In this document: one piece after another, positions 1 through 7,925 of the stretch
How the letters are laid out: each line of letters begins with the position of its first letter
Position numbering within the stretch: the stretch's first letter is position 1
NCBI RefSeq assembly: GCF_016107705.1
Contig: NZ_JAEHGC010000005.1
Span: forward strand, 248,001-312,000
DNA: 64,000 nt
From: Neobacillus cucumis
GTDB lineage: Bacteria > Bacillota > Bacilli > Bacillales_B > DSM-18226
Direction: 5' to 3'
The notes under the pieces: model-generated
What the model saw: the letters and a program-made list of their open reading frames with translations, nothing else
Databases searched by the model: none
What the model was told of the DNA's origin: nothing
Position numbers and translations under genes: made by a program

Positions 1-495
1 AAATTTACCCAGTCCAATCATACGATTAGCCCGGCGCATAATCCAACAAGTATTCTTGGCTGTTGGATTATCAACCATAAATATAACGCGAAAAAAGTGG
101 GCAAGACAGTAGAGATACACGGTTCCTATGATATCAACTCTTGGTACTCGTATAATGATAATACCAAAACAGAGGTTGTCACTGAACGCGTACAATATAC
201 GGATGTCATAAAGTTAAAGTATCGTGACCATGACTGCCTTGATGACAATGAAATTGTTGCACGCGTGCTGCAACAACCGAATTGTTGTGAAGCAGTCATT
301 TCCCCTAATGGAAACCGCATCATCGTCCATGTTGAAAGGGAATTCCTGGTCGAGGTGATTGGCGAAACAAAGGTTTGTGTCGTTATTAACCCGGAAGGAT
401 GCAACTGTGATGATGAGGAGTGGGGAATGGATGTAGACGACGAAGAATTCGAGGAACTAAATCCAGATTTCTTAGTCGGCTCAGAGGAAGAATAA
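1..495 (+). CDS. cotE: Spore outer coat morphogenetic protein CotE (5' truncated by window edge)
   Basis: The reading frame is open from base 1 to the stop at 493-495, so the gene starts before the window. A GTG at 97 is internal, not the start. The visible 164 residues contain [33 protein letters not shown] and VLQQPNC, all characteristic of CotE, and end in the family's acidic tail with the FLVG segment. CotE assembles the outer spore coat and recruits other coat proteins around the forespore. Only the first few residues are missing. An intrinsic terminator follows directly. The identification is confident from remembered family sequence. Confidence 0.96.
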   Translation, partial: KFTQSNHTISPAHNPTSILGCWIINHKYNAKKVGKTVEIHGSYDINSWYSYNDNTKTEVVTERVQYTDVIKLKYRDHDCLDDNEIVARVLQQPNCCEAVISPNGNRIIVHVEREFLVEVIGETKVCVVINPEGCNCDDEEWGMDVDDEEFEELNPDFLVGSEEE

Positions 496-499
496 ACAC

Positions 500-535
500 A
501 CTAGGGAGTTTTTACTTCCTAGTTTTTTCTTTTTT
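500..535 (+). terminator. Intrinsic terminator after cotE
   Basis: Inverted repeat ACTAGG/CCTAGT with a short loop, followed by a T-rich run, five bases after the cotE stop. Confidence 0.8.
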
Positions 536-647
536 CATTGGGCAAGTTTTAACAAAATTTCATTAAAAATAGTGAGATATTTTAAGACTTTGCCTGACAA
601 ATTTTGTATTGGACTTGCCTTATAATAAAGGCAGGGGAGTGAGAAAA

Positions 648-1700
648 TTGAAAATCTATCAACTGCAGTTAAAATGCTTTAAACTGGAAGAAATGAAGAG
701 ATTTTATACTAAGGATTTAGAAATGGAACTGATAAGTGAGGCTGAAACTTATTTTGCAGTAAGGGCGGGTACAACGAAACTAGTATTTGAACTGGACAAT
801 CGTACACCATATTATCATGTTTGCTTCCGCACAAACTCGGAATACTATGACAAAATGTATGAGAAACTTGCTGAAAGAGAGCTTCTATTACCTGATGAAG
901 ACGGGCATTACAGCATGTTTTGGCAAGGAAAACAAGCGTATTTTCATGATCCGGACGGCAATATTCTCGAAATGCTCGAAAGACCTTTTCACTGGGGAAA
1001 AAATCAGCCGAAATCCCTATGGTATGATGTTGGAGAGATCGGCTTGCCCGTTCCTTCCGTAAAGGAAATGCAAAATCTTTTGTTTTCTAAAGTATCTGAC
1101 CATCAAAAAGAGGATAGTGAAACTTTTGCTTTTTATGGAGATAAACAGGGGGTTTTTGTAATCGTAAGAGAAGGAAGAAATTGGTACCCGACAGATCAAA
1201 GGGCAACGATTCATCCTATTACCGCAATTGTTTCCGGGGAACAGCCGGAACGGTTTAAGCATCCTGAACTTCCATATACCATCATTGTGAGAAAGGAATG
1301 GAATGAAAGCGTTCCAGCAGTACAGTTCCGGATGGCACGCCCAACTAATCAAATCGATAAAATAATTGAATTTTATCGAAATGGCATTGGATTGGAACAG
1401 ATTGGCGAGTTTCGCGGCCATGATGGGTATGATGGAGTAATGTTCGGTCTGCCTAATAACAGTTACCATTTAGAATTTACCCAGTCAGAAGAAAAGGTGG
1501 ATTTGCCTATACCCACAAAAGAACATTTACTAGTTTTTTACCTTCCTAATCAGTTTGAGTTGGAGCGAATGGTCCATAGACTTTCGGCGATGGGGTACGG
1601 TGAAGTTGCCCCTGAAAACCCTTATTGGGGAAGAGGTGGTGTAACCATTGAAGATCCGGATGGCTGGCGAATTGTCTTGATGAATTCTGTGGGCATTTAA
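648..1700 (+). CDS. Multi-domain VOC (glyoxalase/dioxygenase fold) protein
   Basis: This 350-residue protein is built from vicinal-oxygen-chelate modules. An N-terminal module ends in FHDPDGNILEML (about residues 100-115), a middle region is divergent, and a C-terminal module of about 130 residues contains ARPTNQI, GEFRGHDGYDGVMFGLP and EDPDGWRIVLMN, closely resembling Bacillus YycE. VOC proteins include glyoxalases, dioxygenases and resistance proteins, and the substrate here is unknown. I chose the TTG at 648 because AGGGGAG at 633-639 sits 8 bases upstream. An in-frame TTG at 609 lacks a ribosome binding site. The gene stands alone between the cotE terminator and a small gene. Confidence 0.85.
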   Translation: MKIYQLQLKCFKLEEMKRFYTKDLEMELISEAETYFAVRAGTTKLVFELDNRTPYYHVCFRTNSEYYDKMYEKLAERELLLPDEDGHYSMFWQGKQAYFHDPDGNILEMLERPFHWGKNQPKSLWYDVGEIGLPVPSVKEMQNLLFSKVSDHQKEDSETFAFYGDKQGVFVIVREGRNWYPTDQRATIHPITAIVSGEQPERFKHPELPYTIIVRKEWNESVPAVQFRMARPTNQIDKIIEFYRNGIGLEQIGEFRGHDGYDGVMFGLPNNSYHLEFTQSEEKVDLPIPTKEHLLVFYLPNQFELERMVHRLSAMGYGEVAPENPYWGRGGVTIEDPDGWRIVLMNSVGI

Positions 1701-1758
1701 AAGAATTGAATGATTTGGGGGGAAAATAAGCACCCTATCTCTAGGAGGTGCGTTGTGT

Positions 1759-1950
1759 ATGAATCCAGAACAGCCTGGAAATAAAAAGCTGCCTGATTTT
1801 GACCAATTAAATGACCGGATCATTGCGGAAAGACCATCCCAGCCCATGCTAGTGATTAAGACCAATCTTGATTCAAAAAATGTAAAAGAAGAAAATCCTT
1901 ATTATCATGGAGAAAACACAAAAGAATTTAGGGAATTTTTTGAGGAATAG
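1759..1950 (+). CDS. Small hypothetical protein (63 aa)
   Basis: A 63-residue, hydrophilic, charged protein that I do not recognise. It has no signal peptide or membrane segment. It carries a central LVIKTN strand-like segment and an acidic C-terminus ending EFREFFEE. A strong AGGAGGTG (1743-1750) ends 8 bases before the ATG at 1759, and a terminator follows, so it looks like a real monocistronic gene. A TTG at 1753 is too close to the ribosome binding site. Confidence 0.7.
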   Translation: MNPEQPGNKKLPDFDQLNDRIIAERPSQPMLVIKTNLDSKNVKEENPYYHGENTKEFREFFEE

Positions 1951-1982
1951 AAAAAGCCAGTGATTGCCTCTGGCTTTTTTTT
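1951..1982. terminator. Bidirectional intrinsic terminator between convergent genes
   Basis: GCCAG (1956-1960) and CTGGC (1970-1974) form a stem with A-run before and T-run after, serving both the small gene on + and the acetyltransferase on -. Confidence 0.8.
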
Positions 1983-1987
1983 ATTCT

Positions 1988-2545
1988 CTAGCACAAGTGC
2001 TTTTCTTTTTCCCATTCAGGCTTTAATAATGATAGAACGTACGTATCATGGGATTGATTATTTTGTTTGATGTAGCCGCGAAGTAATCCTTCCTTTTTGA
2101 AACCAATCTTTTTAAGAAGGTTAACCGATGCCACATTTTCAGGATATACAACCGCCCCAATGCGATATAAATCTAATTTTTCAAAACTAAAGCGTAAAAC
2201 CTCATTAATTGCCTCCGTTGTATATCCGTTCCGCCAATAATGAGGATGTATTTCGTATCCTATCTCGGCCCTTTTATTTTTTAGCTGTAAACCATTCAGT
2301 CCTATAGTACCAATAAACTTTTGATTTCCTTTTAGGACAATACCCCAGCGAATCCCTCGTTTTTCAATAAAATTTCTTTGAAACATATCTATTAATCTTG
2401 AAGCTTCAGCAGGGAAAGTAAAACGGTCAGTCCCATAGTATTTCATTACTTCGTCTAATGATAAAATTTCATATAGACTGTTCACATGCTGATGGCCAAT
2501 TTCAATTAGCCTAAGTCTTTTTGTTCCTAAAATGGGAAATGTCAT
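1988..2545 (-). CDS. GNAT family N-acetyltransferase (RimJ/RimL-like)
   Basis: A 185-residue acetyltransferase of the RimJ/RimL branch. TKRLRLIEI lies at the N-terminus, EIGYEIHPHYWRNGYTTEA is the strand and acetyl-CoA-binding loop region, and NVASVNLLKKIGFKKEGLLR is the classic C-terminal motif. It would transfer acetyl from acetyl-CoA to an amine, either a protein N-terminus or a small molecule, with unknown substrate. The start at 2545 is preceded by GAGAGGG. An in-frame start 14 codons upstream lacks such a site. It is transcribed convergently with the small gene at 1759-1950. Confidence 0.88.
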   Translation of the reverse strand: MTFPILGTKRLRLIEIGHQHVNSLYEILSLDEVMKYYGTDRFTFPAEASRLIDMFQRNFIEKRGIRWGIVLKGNQKFIGTIGLNGLQLKNKRAEIGYEIHPHYWRNGYTTEAINEVLRFSFEKLDLYRIGAVVYPENVASVNLLKKIGFKKEGLLRGYIKQNNQSHDTYVLSLLKPEWEKEKHLC

Positions 2546-2660
2546 GCTTATCCCTCTCTTCTTTTTCAATTCATATCGGTTTAACAATCATTTTTACTGT
2601 ATACTCAGTGTATTACGTTGCATATAAAAAAGGAAGGGAAAAAGGAAGGGAGTGGGGAAA

Positions 2661-3314
2661 ATGAGTACGGATCATTATATCAAACTAATAGAAAAGGAAT
2701 TATTGCCTTATATACAATTAATCTCGCCCAATCCATTTGACCCCATTTTTGTTCGAAATCATTCAAAGTCATGGAAAACAATTGGAAATGGGAATTATGC
2801 GGGTGTTTTTTCACATGGTTCTAATCCAGGGCGTGTAGTTAAGGTTTATGGAAGAAGTCCTGAGGAATTAAACAAAGAAATTGAGGTTTATAAGCGATTA
2901 GGTAATCATGAAACCTTTTCGAATTTAATAGCTTATGGAGAGAATTATTTAGTACTGAAAAAGCTTGAGGGGATTACGCTGTTTAATGCAATCATAAAGG
3001 GGATTCCGATACCGGAAACGGTAATAAAGGATATTGATCGTGGCTTAGACTATGCCAGAACAGTTGGTTTAAATCCCTATGATGTTCACGGGAAAAATGT
3101 CGTGATGTATGAGGGCAGAGGCTATATCGTAGATGTATCGGATTTCTATAAAGAGGGATATTGTAGTAAATGGGATGATCTGAAAAAAGGCTATTATAAA
3201 ATTTATCAACCATTTTTATTTAAACTTCATCCAAGGATTCCTTTTTTTATCGTTGATTGGGTTAGAAAAGGTTATCGGGTCTATCGGAAATTTAAAAAGC
3301 GAAGGGATCAATGA
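2661..3314 (+). CDS. YrzF-like protein kinase-fold protein
   Basis: A 217-residue protein with a minimal kinase fold. It shows GNGNYAGVFSHG as glycine-rich loop, VVKVYG supplying the nucleotide-binding lysine, YDVHGKNVVM as a divergent catalytic loop (usual HRD reduced to DVHG but Asn kept), and VDVSDF in place of DFG. This resembles Bacillus YrzF/YbdM Ser/Thr kinase-like proteins, whose targets are poorly known. The C-terminus is strongly basic. The ATG at 2661 is preceded by a purine-rich site; a GTG at 2652 is possible. A terminator overlaps its stop. Confidence 0.8.
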   Translation: MSTDHYIKLIEKELLPYIQLISPNPFDPIFVRNHSKSWKTIGNGNYAGVFSHGSNPGRVVKVYGRSPEELNKEIEVYKRLGNHETFSNLIAYGENYLVLKKLEGITLFNAIIKGIPIPETVIKDIDRGLDYARTVGLNPYDVHGKNVVMYEGRGYIVDVSDFYKEGYCSKWDDLKKGYYKIYQPFLFKLHPRIPFFIVDWVRKGYRVYRKFKKRRDQ

Positions 3315-3333
3315 TGATCACTCTTCGCTTTTT
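3296..3333 (+). terminator. Intrinsic terminator overlapping the kinase stop codon
   Basis: AAAGCGAAG and CTTCGCTTT arms bracket the TGA at 3312-3314 and are followed by a T-run. Confidence 0.8.
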
Positions 3334-3420
3334 GTATGATTAAAGTAAAAAATAGTAAAAGAGGAAGAATTTATTTCTAATATTCTGATAATATAGAAGA
3401 AAGAAGGGAGGAAGGATGAA

Positions 3421-4164
3421 ATGCATTTTCCTTTCTATATCTTTGGAATACACCCCCATTTATTATTCGAATCACTTGCTTATTTTATCGGTTTTCGCGT
3501 CTATTTATATACAAGAAATAAGGAAAGGATTCCAATAGATAAAGCATTGTGGGTCGTTGTCGGTGCCACCTTAGGTGCAGCCTTGGGTTCCAAACTGCTT
3601 TATTGGTTTGAGGATCCAAAAAAAACGCTGGAACATTGGAATAGCATCCTTTATTTAATGGAAGGGAAAACCATTGTTGGCGGTTTATTAGGCGGATTAA
3701 TTGGGGTCGAAATTGCGAAAAAATTTATCGGATGGACACGTTCCACAGGAGATGATTTTGTTCTTCCTCTAGCAGTGGGCATGATGATTGGACGGATTGG
3801 CTGTTTTTTAACCGGGTTAGATGATCATACCTACGGGGTTGCAACAACATGGTTTACAGGAGTGGACTTTGGCGATGGTGTAAAAAGGCATCCAACACAG
3901 CTGTATGAAATTTTTTTCCTAGGAATTCTTGTATTATGTCTATTTCAAATGAAAAGAAAAAAATTCAGCTGGGAGGGGCTTTTGTTTCAACTGTTCATGC
4001 TTAATTATTTAACGTTTCGCCTTTTAATTGATTTTATCAAACCAACACCGCATCCTTATTGGGTTTTTAATAATATCCAAATTGCTTGTTTGCTAGGAAT
4101 TGCGTATTACATATGGCTGATAAACAAAAAACAAACCGAAAAGAGGAGAGCACTTTATGCCTAA
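3421..4164 (+). CDS. Lgt-like (prolipoprotein diacylglyceryl transferase family) membrane protein
   Basis: A 247-residue polytopic membrane protein with about seven hydrophobic segments and the layout of Lgt: GKTIVGGLLGGLIG, GRIGCFLTGLDDHTYG and HPTQLYE. It differs from true Lgt at key points. The His of the HGG motif is replaced (IVGG), and the GRxGNF Asn is Cys (GRIGCF), although the Arg is kept. True Lgt moves diacylglycerol from phosphatidylglycerol to prolipoproteins, so this paralog may act on lipid in another way. It overlaps the radical SAM gene by 8 bp, pointing to translational coupling. GGGAGGA precedes the ATG. Confidence 0.85.
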   Translation: MHFPFYIFGIHPHLLFESLAYFIGFRVYLYTRNKERIPIDKALWVVVGATLGAALGSKLLYWFEDPKKTLEHWNSILYLMEGKTIVGGLLGGLIGVEIAKKFIGWTRSTGDDFVLPLAVGMMIGRIGCFLTGLDDHTYGVATTWFTGVDFGDGVKRHPTQLYEIFFLGILVLCLFQMKRKKFSWEGLLFQLFMLNYLTFRLLIDFIKPTPHPYWVFNNIQIACLLGIAYYIWLINKKQTEKRRALYA

Positions 4165-5572
4165 TCGTCCGTATTTGTTTTATGAATTGACCAATAGTAT
4201 TTGTTCAACCTGTTTACGAAAAGTCGAAGCAAAGATCATTATTGAAAATGAAAAGGTGTACCTCTTGAAGAATTGTATGCAACACGGCAGGGAAAAGGTC
4301 TTAATTTCAACAGATGTTGAGTATTACAAATGGTGCCGCGAGTTTATTAAGCCTTCGGAAATGCCATATCGTTGGAACACACCAATTAAATATGGATGCC
4401 CCTATGACTGCGGTCTGTGTCCCGACCATGAACAGCACAGCTGCTTAACGCTACTTGAAATTACCGAGCGTTGCAATTTAAAATGCCCGATTTGCTATGC
4501 AGAATCCTCCCCGCAAAAAGGGACCTTTCGTAGTTTAGAAAAAATTGAGTTTATGTTAGATCAAATTATTAAAAACGAACGGGAACCGGATATTGTGCAA
4601 ATAAGCGGCGGGGAACCAACGATCCATCCACAGTTTTTTGAAATTCTTGATCTCGCAAAATCAAGGCCAATCCGGCATATAATGGTCAATACAAATGGCC
4701 TCCGGATTGCTAATGATAAAGAATTTGTGAAGAAGCTCGCCACCTATTCACCAGGATTTGAGATTTATCTCCAATTTGATAGTTTTGAAGAAGATGTACT
4801 TGAAGAATTAAGAGGCGCAGATTTAAGAGATATCAGACAAAAGGCAATCGAAAACTTAAATGAATACAATATTTCTACGACACTAGTAGTTACTTTGAAA
4901 AAAGGGCTAAATGATCATGAAGTAGGAAAAATCATACAATACGGCCTGCAGCAAAAATGTGTTCGTGGTGTGACTTTCCAGCCGATTCAGGCGGCAGGAA
5001 GATTAGAAGATTACGATCCAGCAGTCAACCGTTTAACATTAAGTGAAGTCCGCCAAATGATCATCGACCAGTCCAATGTATTTGGCTCAAAGGATATCAT
5101 CCCCGTCCCATGTCATCCTGATTGCCTTGCAATGGGTTATGCTCTCAAACTAAATGGGGAGGTTACTCCTTTAACTGGTTTAGTGGATCCAAAGATTCTG
5201 TTAGAAGGGGAACGCAATACGATTGTTTTTGAACAAGACGAATCAATCAAAAATATGATTTTCAAATTATTCTCGTTAAATCATTCACCCGATTCCTCGG
5301 CCTTATCGTTAAAGGATTTATTATGCTGCCTGCCAAAGGTGGCGATGCCGGGGGAAATCGGCTATGATAATGTTTTTCGCGTCATTATCATGCAATTTTT
5401 GGATGCCTACAATTTTGATGTCCGTTCTGTTAAAAAATCTTGTGTACACATTGCTCATCCAGATGGAAGAATTATTCCGTTTGATACCTATAATTTATTT
5501 TACCGGGACGACAAGGAACTTGAGTTACTGAAAATCAGGGAAGAGCTTGAGGGGAAAACAACCGTTAAATAG
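4157..5572 (+). CDS. Radical SAM protein, COG1964 / tetraether-lipid-synthase (MJ0619-like) family
   Basis: A 471-residue soluble protein. The SAM-cluster motif CNLKCPIC uses C106, C110 and C113, followed by SGGEPT, which binds SAM. It also has an N-terminal knuckle (C16, C19, C40, H43), a second CX3CX2C (C81, C85, C88, plus C96), a CHPDC pair (C319, C323), C390-C391, and a C-terminal CVHIAHPDGRIIPFDTYNLF stretch. This multi-metal layout matches the COG1964 family of archaeal MJ0619/Tes, which joins lipid tails by sp3 C-C coupling. The overlap with an Lgt-like enzyme supports a lipid substrate, but that is inference. Other peripheral modifications are possible. Confidence 0.85.
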   Translation: MPNRPYLFYELTNSICSTCLRKVEAKIIIENEKVYLLKNCMQHGREKVLISTDVEYYKWCREFIKPSEMPYRWNTPIKYGCPYDCGLCPDHEQHSCLTLLEITERCNLKCPICYAESSPQKGTFRSLEKIEFMLDQIIKNEREPDIVQISGGEPTIHPQFFEILDLAKSRPIRHIMVNTNGLRIANDKEFVKKLATYSPGFEIYLQFDSFEEDVLEELRGADLRDIRQKAIENLNEYNISTTLVVTLKKGLNDHEVGKIIQYGLQQKCVRGVTFQPIQAAGRLEDYDPAVNRLTLSEVRQMIIDQSNVFGSKDIIPVPCHPDCLAMGYALKLNGEVTPLTGLVDPKILLEGERNTIVFEQDESIKNMIFKLFSLNHSPDSSALSLKDLLCCLPKVAMPGEIGYDNVFRVIIMQFLDAYNFDVRSVKKSCVHIAHPDGRIIPFDTYNLFYRDDKELELLKIREELEGKTTVK

Positions 5573-5596
5573 TTAATTTTAAAGGAGCTGAGTGGT

Positions 5597-5884
5597 TTGG
5601 ACCAAAATCAGGATGGGAAAGGCGGAAATGGATCTTTAAAAGACCTTTGGAAAGGGATTGGAATTTCAGTTGGGATTTATTTATTAGGTCTTCTGATCAT
5701 GTTTGTCGTTCCAACGATTACCATTTTTTATATCTTTGCCGCCCCGATTGCCCTTATTATTTTGACCGTTGCCAGCTTTTCGAAAGGAAAAAAACAATTA
5801 GGTCAGGGATTATTGATTGGTATTGGACTTAATATCTTGTTGTTTGCTGCATGTTTTGGTATTATCATTTTCAATCTTGGATGA
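5597..5884 (+). CDS. Small integral membrane protein
   Basis: A 95-residue protein with a hydrophilic, Gly/Asp-rich N-terminus and three predicted hydrophobic segments (about residues 22-42, 44-62 and 72-93). No known family was recognised. It begins with TTG at 5597, 9 bases after AAAGGAG, and lies 24 bp after the radical SAM gene, so it is probably the third gene of that operon. It could be an accessory membrane subunit, but nothing in the sequence proves this. Confidence 0.75.
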   Translation: MDQNQDGKGGNGSLKDLWKGIGISVGIYLLGLLIMFVVPTITIFYIFAAPIALIILTVASFSKGKKQLGQGLLIGIGLNILLFAACFGIIIFNLG

Positions 5885-5904
5885 CAAAAATGATTCAATT
5901 TAGT

Positions 5905-5935
5905 GCCAGAGACCTTTTAGAAGGTATCTGGCATT
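5905..5935. terminator. Intrinsic terminator between operon and K+ channel gene
   Basis: Arms GCCAGAGACC (5905-5914) and GGTATCTGGC (5923-5932) with an AT-rich tail. It overlaps the end of the convergent channel gene. Confidence 0.65.
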
Positions 5936-6978
5936 TTCTTGCATATGTTGGTAAAGCTTTGTTTGTTACAAATGATGAACAGTTGTGCATCTGTGGGAAT
6001 TGGCTCGTCTAATTTTTGATTGATGTGAAGATCACCGCCATCTGCAATAAGAGTGGCTCCTTTGTTAAGAAGATCCAAAAAAGCGTCTCGGTAGGTTTTC
6101 CAATGAGCTTGTTTAGAAATTTCGAAGACAGATTCCCCTGCTTCAGTGCTCAATAATTCTGAATACATATGTGTTACGCCGTGAGAAAAGAGTGATCTAA
6201 CTGCAGCATGTGAAATCATTTCTTCCGTCGGGATAAATTCATCTACATTGACTTGCTTGAATAACGGTAAATGGTTTTGATTTATGACTTCTGCCGTTAC
6301 ATGGATTGATTTATTTAATTTTTCTTCCATTGTTGTGATGGCAGTTGCAATTAATAACGTCTTCCCATCGACTAACAGGGGGTCTTTTTTAGGAAAGGTT
6401 TCTTGTGATGATCGATCAGCAAAAATAATAACCCCTTTTGCCTTTGACAAGTTTGCTTGCTTAAGGGTTTCCTCATTTGTAGCATCCCTGCGAACATAAA
6501 ACAAGCGTTCTTCCATTATTGGTGCTGTTTCTACATGATCAATTACGACTATATCAACTTTTTTATCAGTTTTAAAAATTTCTTGAATGGCTAATTTCGT
6601 TTTTTCACTCCATCCAATTAAAATAAAATGGTTTTTACCTGTATATTTCATTTTCCCTCCAGCTTTATGCTTTTCAAATAACCTAAATGAGGCAAAGATT
6701 TTCCCAAAGAATAAACTTAAAAGGCCAACACCGGTAATATAAAGAAAAATGGTAAAGGTTTTACCAGCATTGGTTACAGGCGCATAGTCTCCGAAACCAA
6801 CTGTTGCCAATGTAGTAAGCACCCAGTAAACACTAGTAAGATAGGACTCAAAGGTTTTGGGTTCAAGAGAATAAGCAATAAATGAAGTGATTAAGATGTA
6901 AAAAAGAATAAAGGGCAGAAAAATTCTACCCCTAACCATGGTTAGGTAATAGAAGAATTTGATTAATTTCATGCCCAT
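5917..6978 (-). CDS. YugO-like potassium channel with RCK/TrkA-N domain
   Basis: About 350 residues. Two transmembrane helices flank a pore loop with the selectivity filter TVGFGD, followed by an RCK (TrkA-N) domain starting near HFILIGWSEKTK and a C-terminal regulatory region. It conducts K+ across the cytoplasmic membrane, and the RCK part would gate it by ligand. It resembles B. subtilis YugO, which is linked to electrical signalling in biofilms. The start is uncertain: ATG at 6978 or 6972, or TTG at 7008, and none has a clear ribosome binding site. It is divergent from the HutD-family gene. Confidence 0.88.
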   Translation of the reverse strand: MGMKLIKFFYYLTMVRGRIFLPFILFYILITSFIAYSLEPKTFESYLTSVYWVLTTLATVGFGDYAPVTNAGKTFTIFLYITGVGLLSLFFGKIFASFRLFEKHKAGGKMKYTGKNHFILIGWSEKTKLAIQEIFKTDKKVDIVVIDHVETAPIMEERLFYVRRDATNEETLKQANLSKAKGVIIFADRSSQETFPKKDPLLVDGKTLLIATAITTMEEKLNKSIHVTAEVINQNHLPLFKQVNVDEFIPTEEMISHAAVRSLFSHGVTHMYSELLSTEAGESVFEISKQAHWKTYRDAFLDLLNKGATLIADGGDLHINQKLDEPIPTDAQLFIICNKQSFTNICKKMPDTF

Positions 6979-7106
6979 AAGATCATTCCAATCTTCATAG
7001 CGAAACAATAATTTACTTTATGTTTCCCGAAATAAACGGTAAATTAAACATAGAAAATACAGTTATTTTTCATTTACTATATAACAACATTTACTGGAGT
7101 GATTGT

Positions 7107-7694
7107 ATGATGCATTCAATTAAAATAATCAAAAAAAATCAACAGAAAACAAGCCTTTGGTCGGGTGGAAAAACAACCCAATTGGCTATTTCCCCTGAAG
7201 ATGCAGATTATTCTTTGCGTAATTTTAACTGGCGGATTAGTACGGCTGAAGTAGAAGTTGAAGAATCCCTCTTTACGCACTTACCAGGAATCAATAGAGT
7301 CATCATGATCCTTGATGGTGAAATGTATCTTGAGCATGAAGGACAACGTTCAACGTTTCTAAGGCCGTTTGAACTGGACCGTTTTGATGGAGGGTGGACA
7401 ACACGGAGCAAAGGGAAGGTAACAGACTTTAATTTAATGTTAGCAAATGAGTTTAAAGGGGATCTTGCTGCGATCCATCTTGGAAAAGAAAATCCTGATG
7501 TAAGGTTGGTATTAAATGGACAAACTGAGATTTTCTATTGTGTCAATGGAGCGGTTCATGTTGACCCAAGTGAAGATGAAGCTTTCCTGTTAGAAAAGGG
7601 TGACACAATGATTATCAACTCAGAAATAATGAATATCACCTTACAGAGGGATAAGGACATTAATTCTTCTATTATAAGAGCTAGTATTTATTAA
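7107..7694 (+). CDS. HutD/Ves family cupin-like protein
   Basis: A 195-residue protein with SLWSGGKTTQLAISP, FNWRISTAEVE, HLPGINRVIMILDG and an internal RFDGGWTT, the signature of the HutD/Ves family (bicupin fold). HutD proteins accompany histidine-degradation genes in proteobacteria, and their biochemical role is unsettled. Here the gene stands alone, about 16 kb before the hut genes of this window. GGAG at 7096-7099 supports the ATG at 7107. The longer frame from 7020 has no ribosome binding site. A terminator follows. Confidence 0.85.
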   Translation: MMHSIKIIKKNQQKTSLWSGGKTTQLAISPEDADYSLRNFNWRISTAEVEVEESLFTHLPGINRVIMILDGEMYLEHEGQRSTFLRPFELDRFDGGWTTRSKGKVTDFNLMLANEFKGDLAAIHLGKENPDVRLVLNGQTEIFYCVNGAVHVDPSEDEAFLLEKGDTMIINSEIMNITLQRDKDINSSIIRASIY

Positions 7695-7700
7695 AAGAGA

Positions 7701-7729
7701 ATCTACCTTTTAAGGGTAGATTTTTTTTG
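7701..7729 (+). terminator. Intrinsic terminator after the HutD-family gene
   Basis: ATCTACC (7701-7707) and GGTAGAT (7715-7721) with eight Ts. Confidence 0.85.
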
Positions 7730-7737
7730 AAAAAATA

Positions 7738-7784
7738 TGAAAAAAATTTTTTCTCAAAAACTATTGATAAAAGAAAATTTCTTT
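7738..7784. promoter_or_regulatory. Candidate RpiR-type operators of gntP
   Basis: TGAAAAAAATTTTTTC (7738-7753) is a dyad like those beside the RpiR gene. A second palindrome, AAAGAAAATTTCTTT (7770-7784), lies exactly between the -35 and -10 boxes. Binding by the RpiR protein is inferred from shared A/T-rich palindromes with TGAAA/TTTCA ends. Confidence 0.5.
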
Positions 7785-7792
7785 CATATAAT
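7764..7792 (+). promoter_or_regulatory. Sigma-A promoter of gntP
   Basis: TTGATA (7764-7769), a 17-bp spacer and a perfect TATAAT (7787-7792). Confidence 0.8.
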
Positions 7793-7804
7793 CAGAGTAT
7801 GCCT

Positions 7805-7818
7805 TGAAAGTGCTTTCA
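7805..7818 (+). promoter_or_regulatory. cre-like CcpA site near the gntP transcription start
   Basis: TGAAAGTGCTTTCA matches the cre consensus TGWAANCGNTNWCA at 13 of 14 positions and is itself a palindrome. Its position just after the -10 box would suit repression. Confidence 0.5.
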
Positions 7819-7925
7819 TCAATTATTGGCCAAATAATGATATAAAGTTTTTTCTACAAAAAAAGAGAAAAATTTTTAAAGAAGTTCGAAAGGGCTTACA
7901 AAAAAAGGGAAGGTGAATTCATCGT

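Noticed and set aside
3421..4164. Housekeeping lgt
   Set aside because: The His of HGG and the Asn of GRxGN are replaced, and the context is not the usual hprK-lgt cluster, so it is treated as a paralog.
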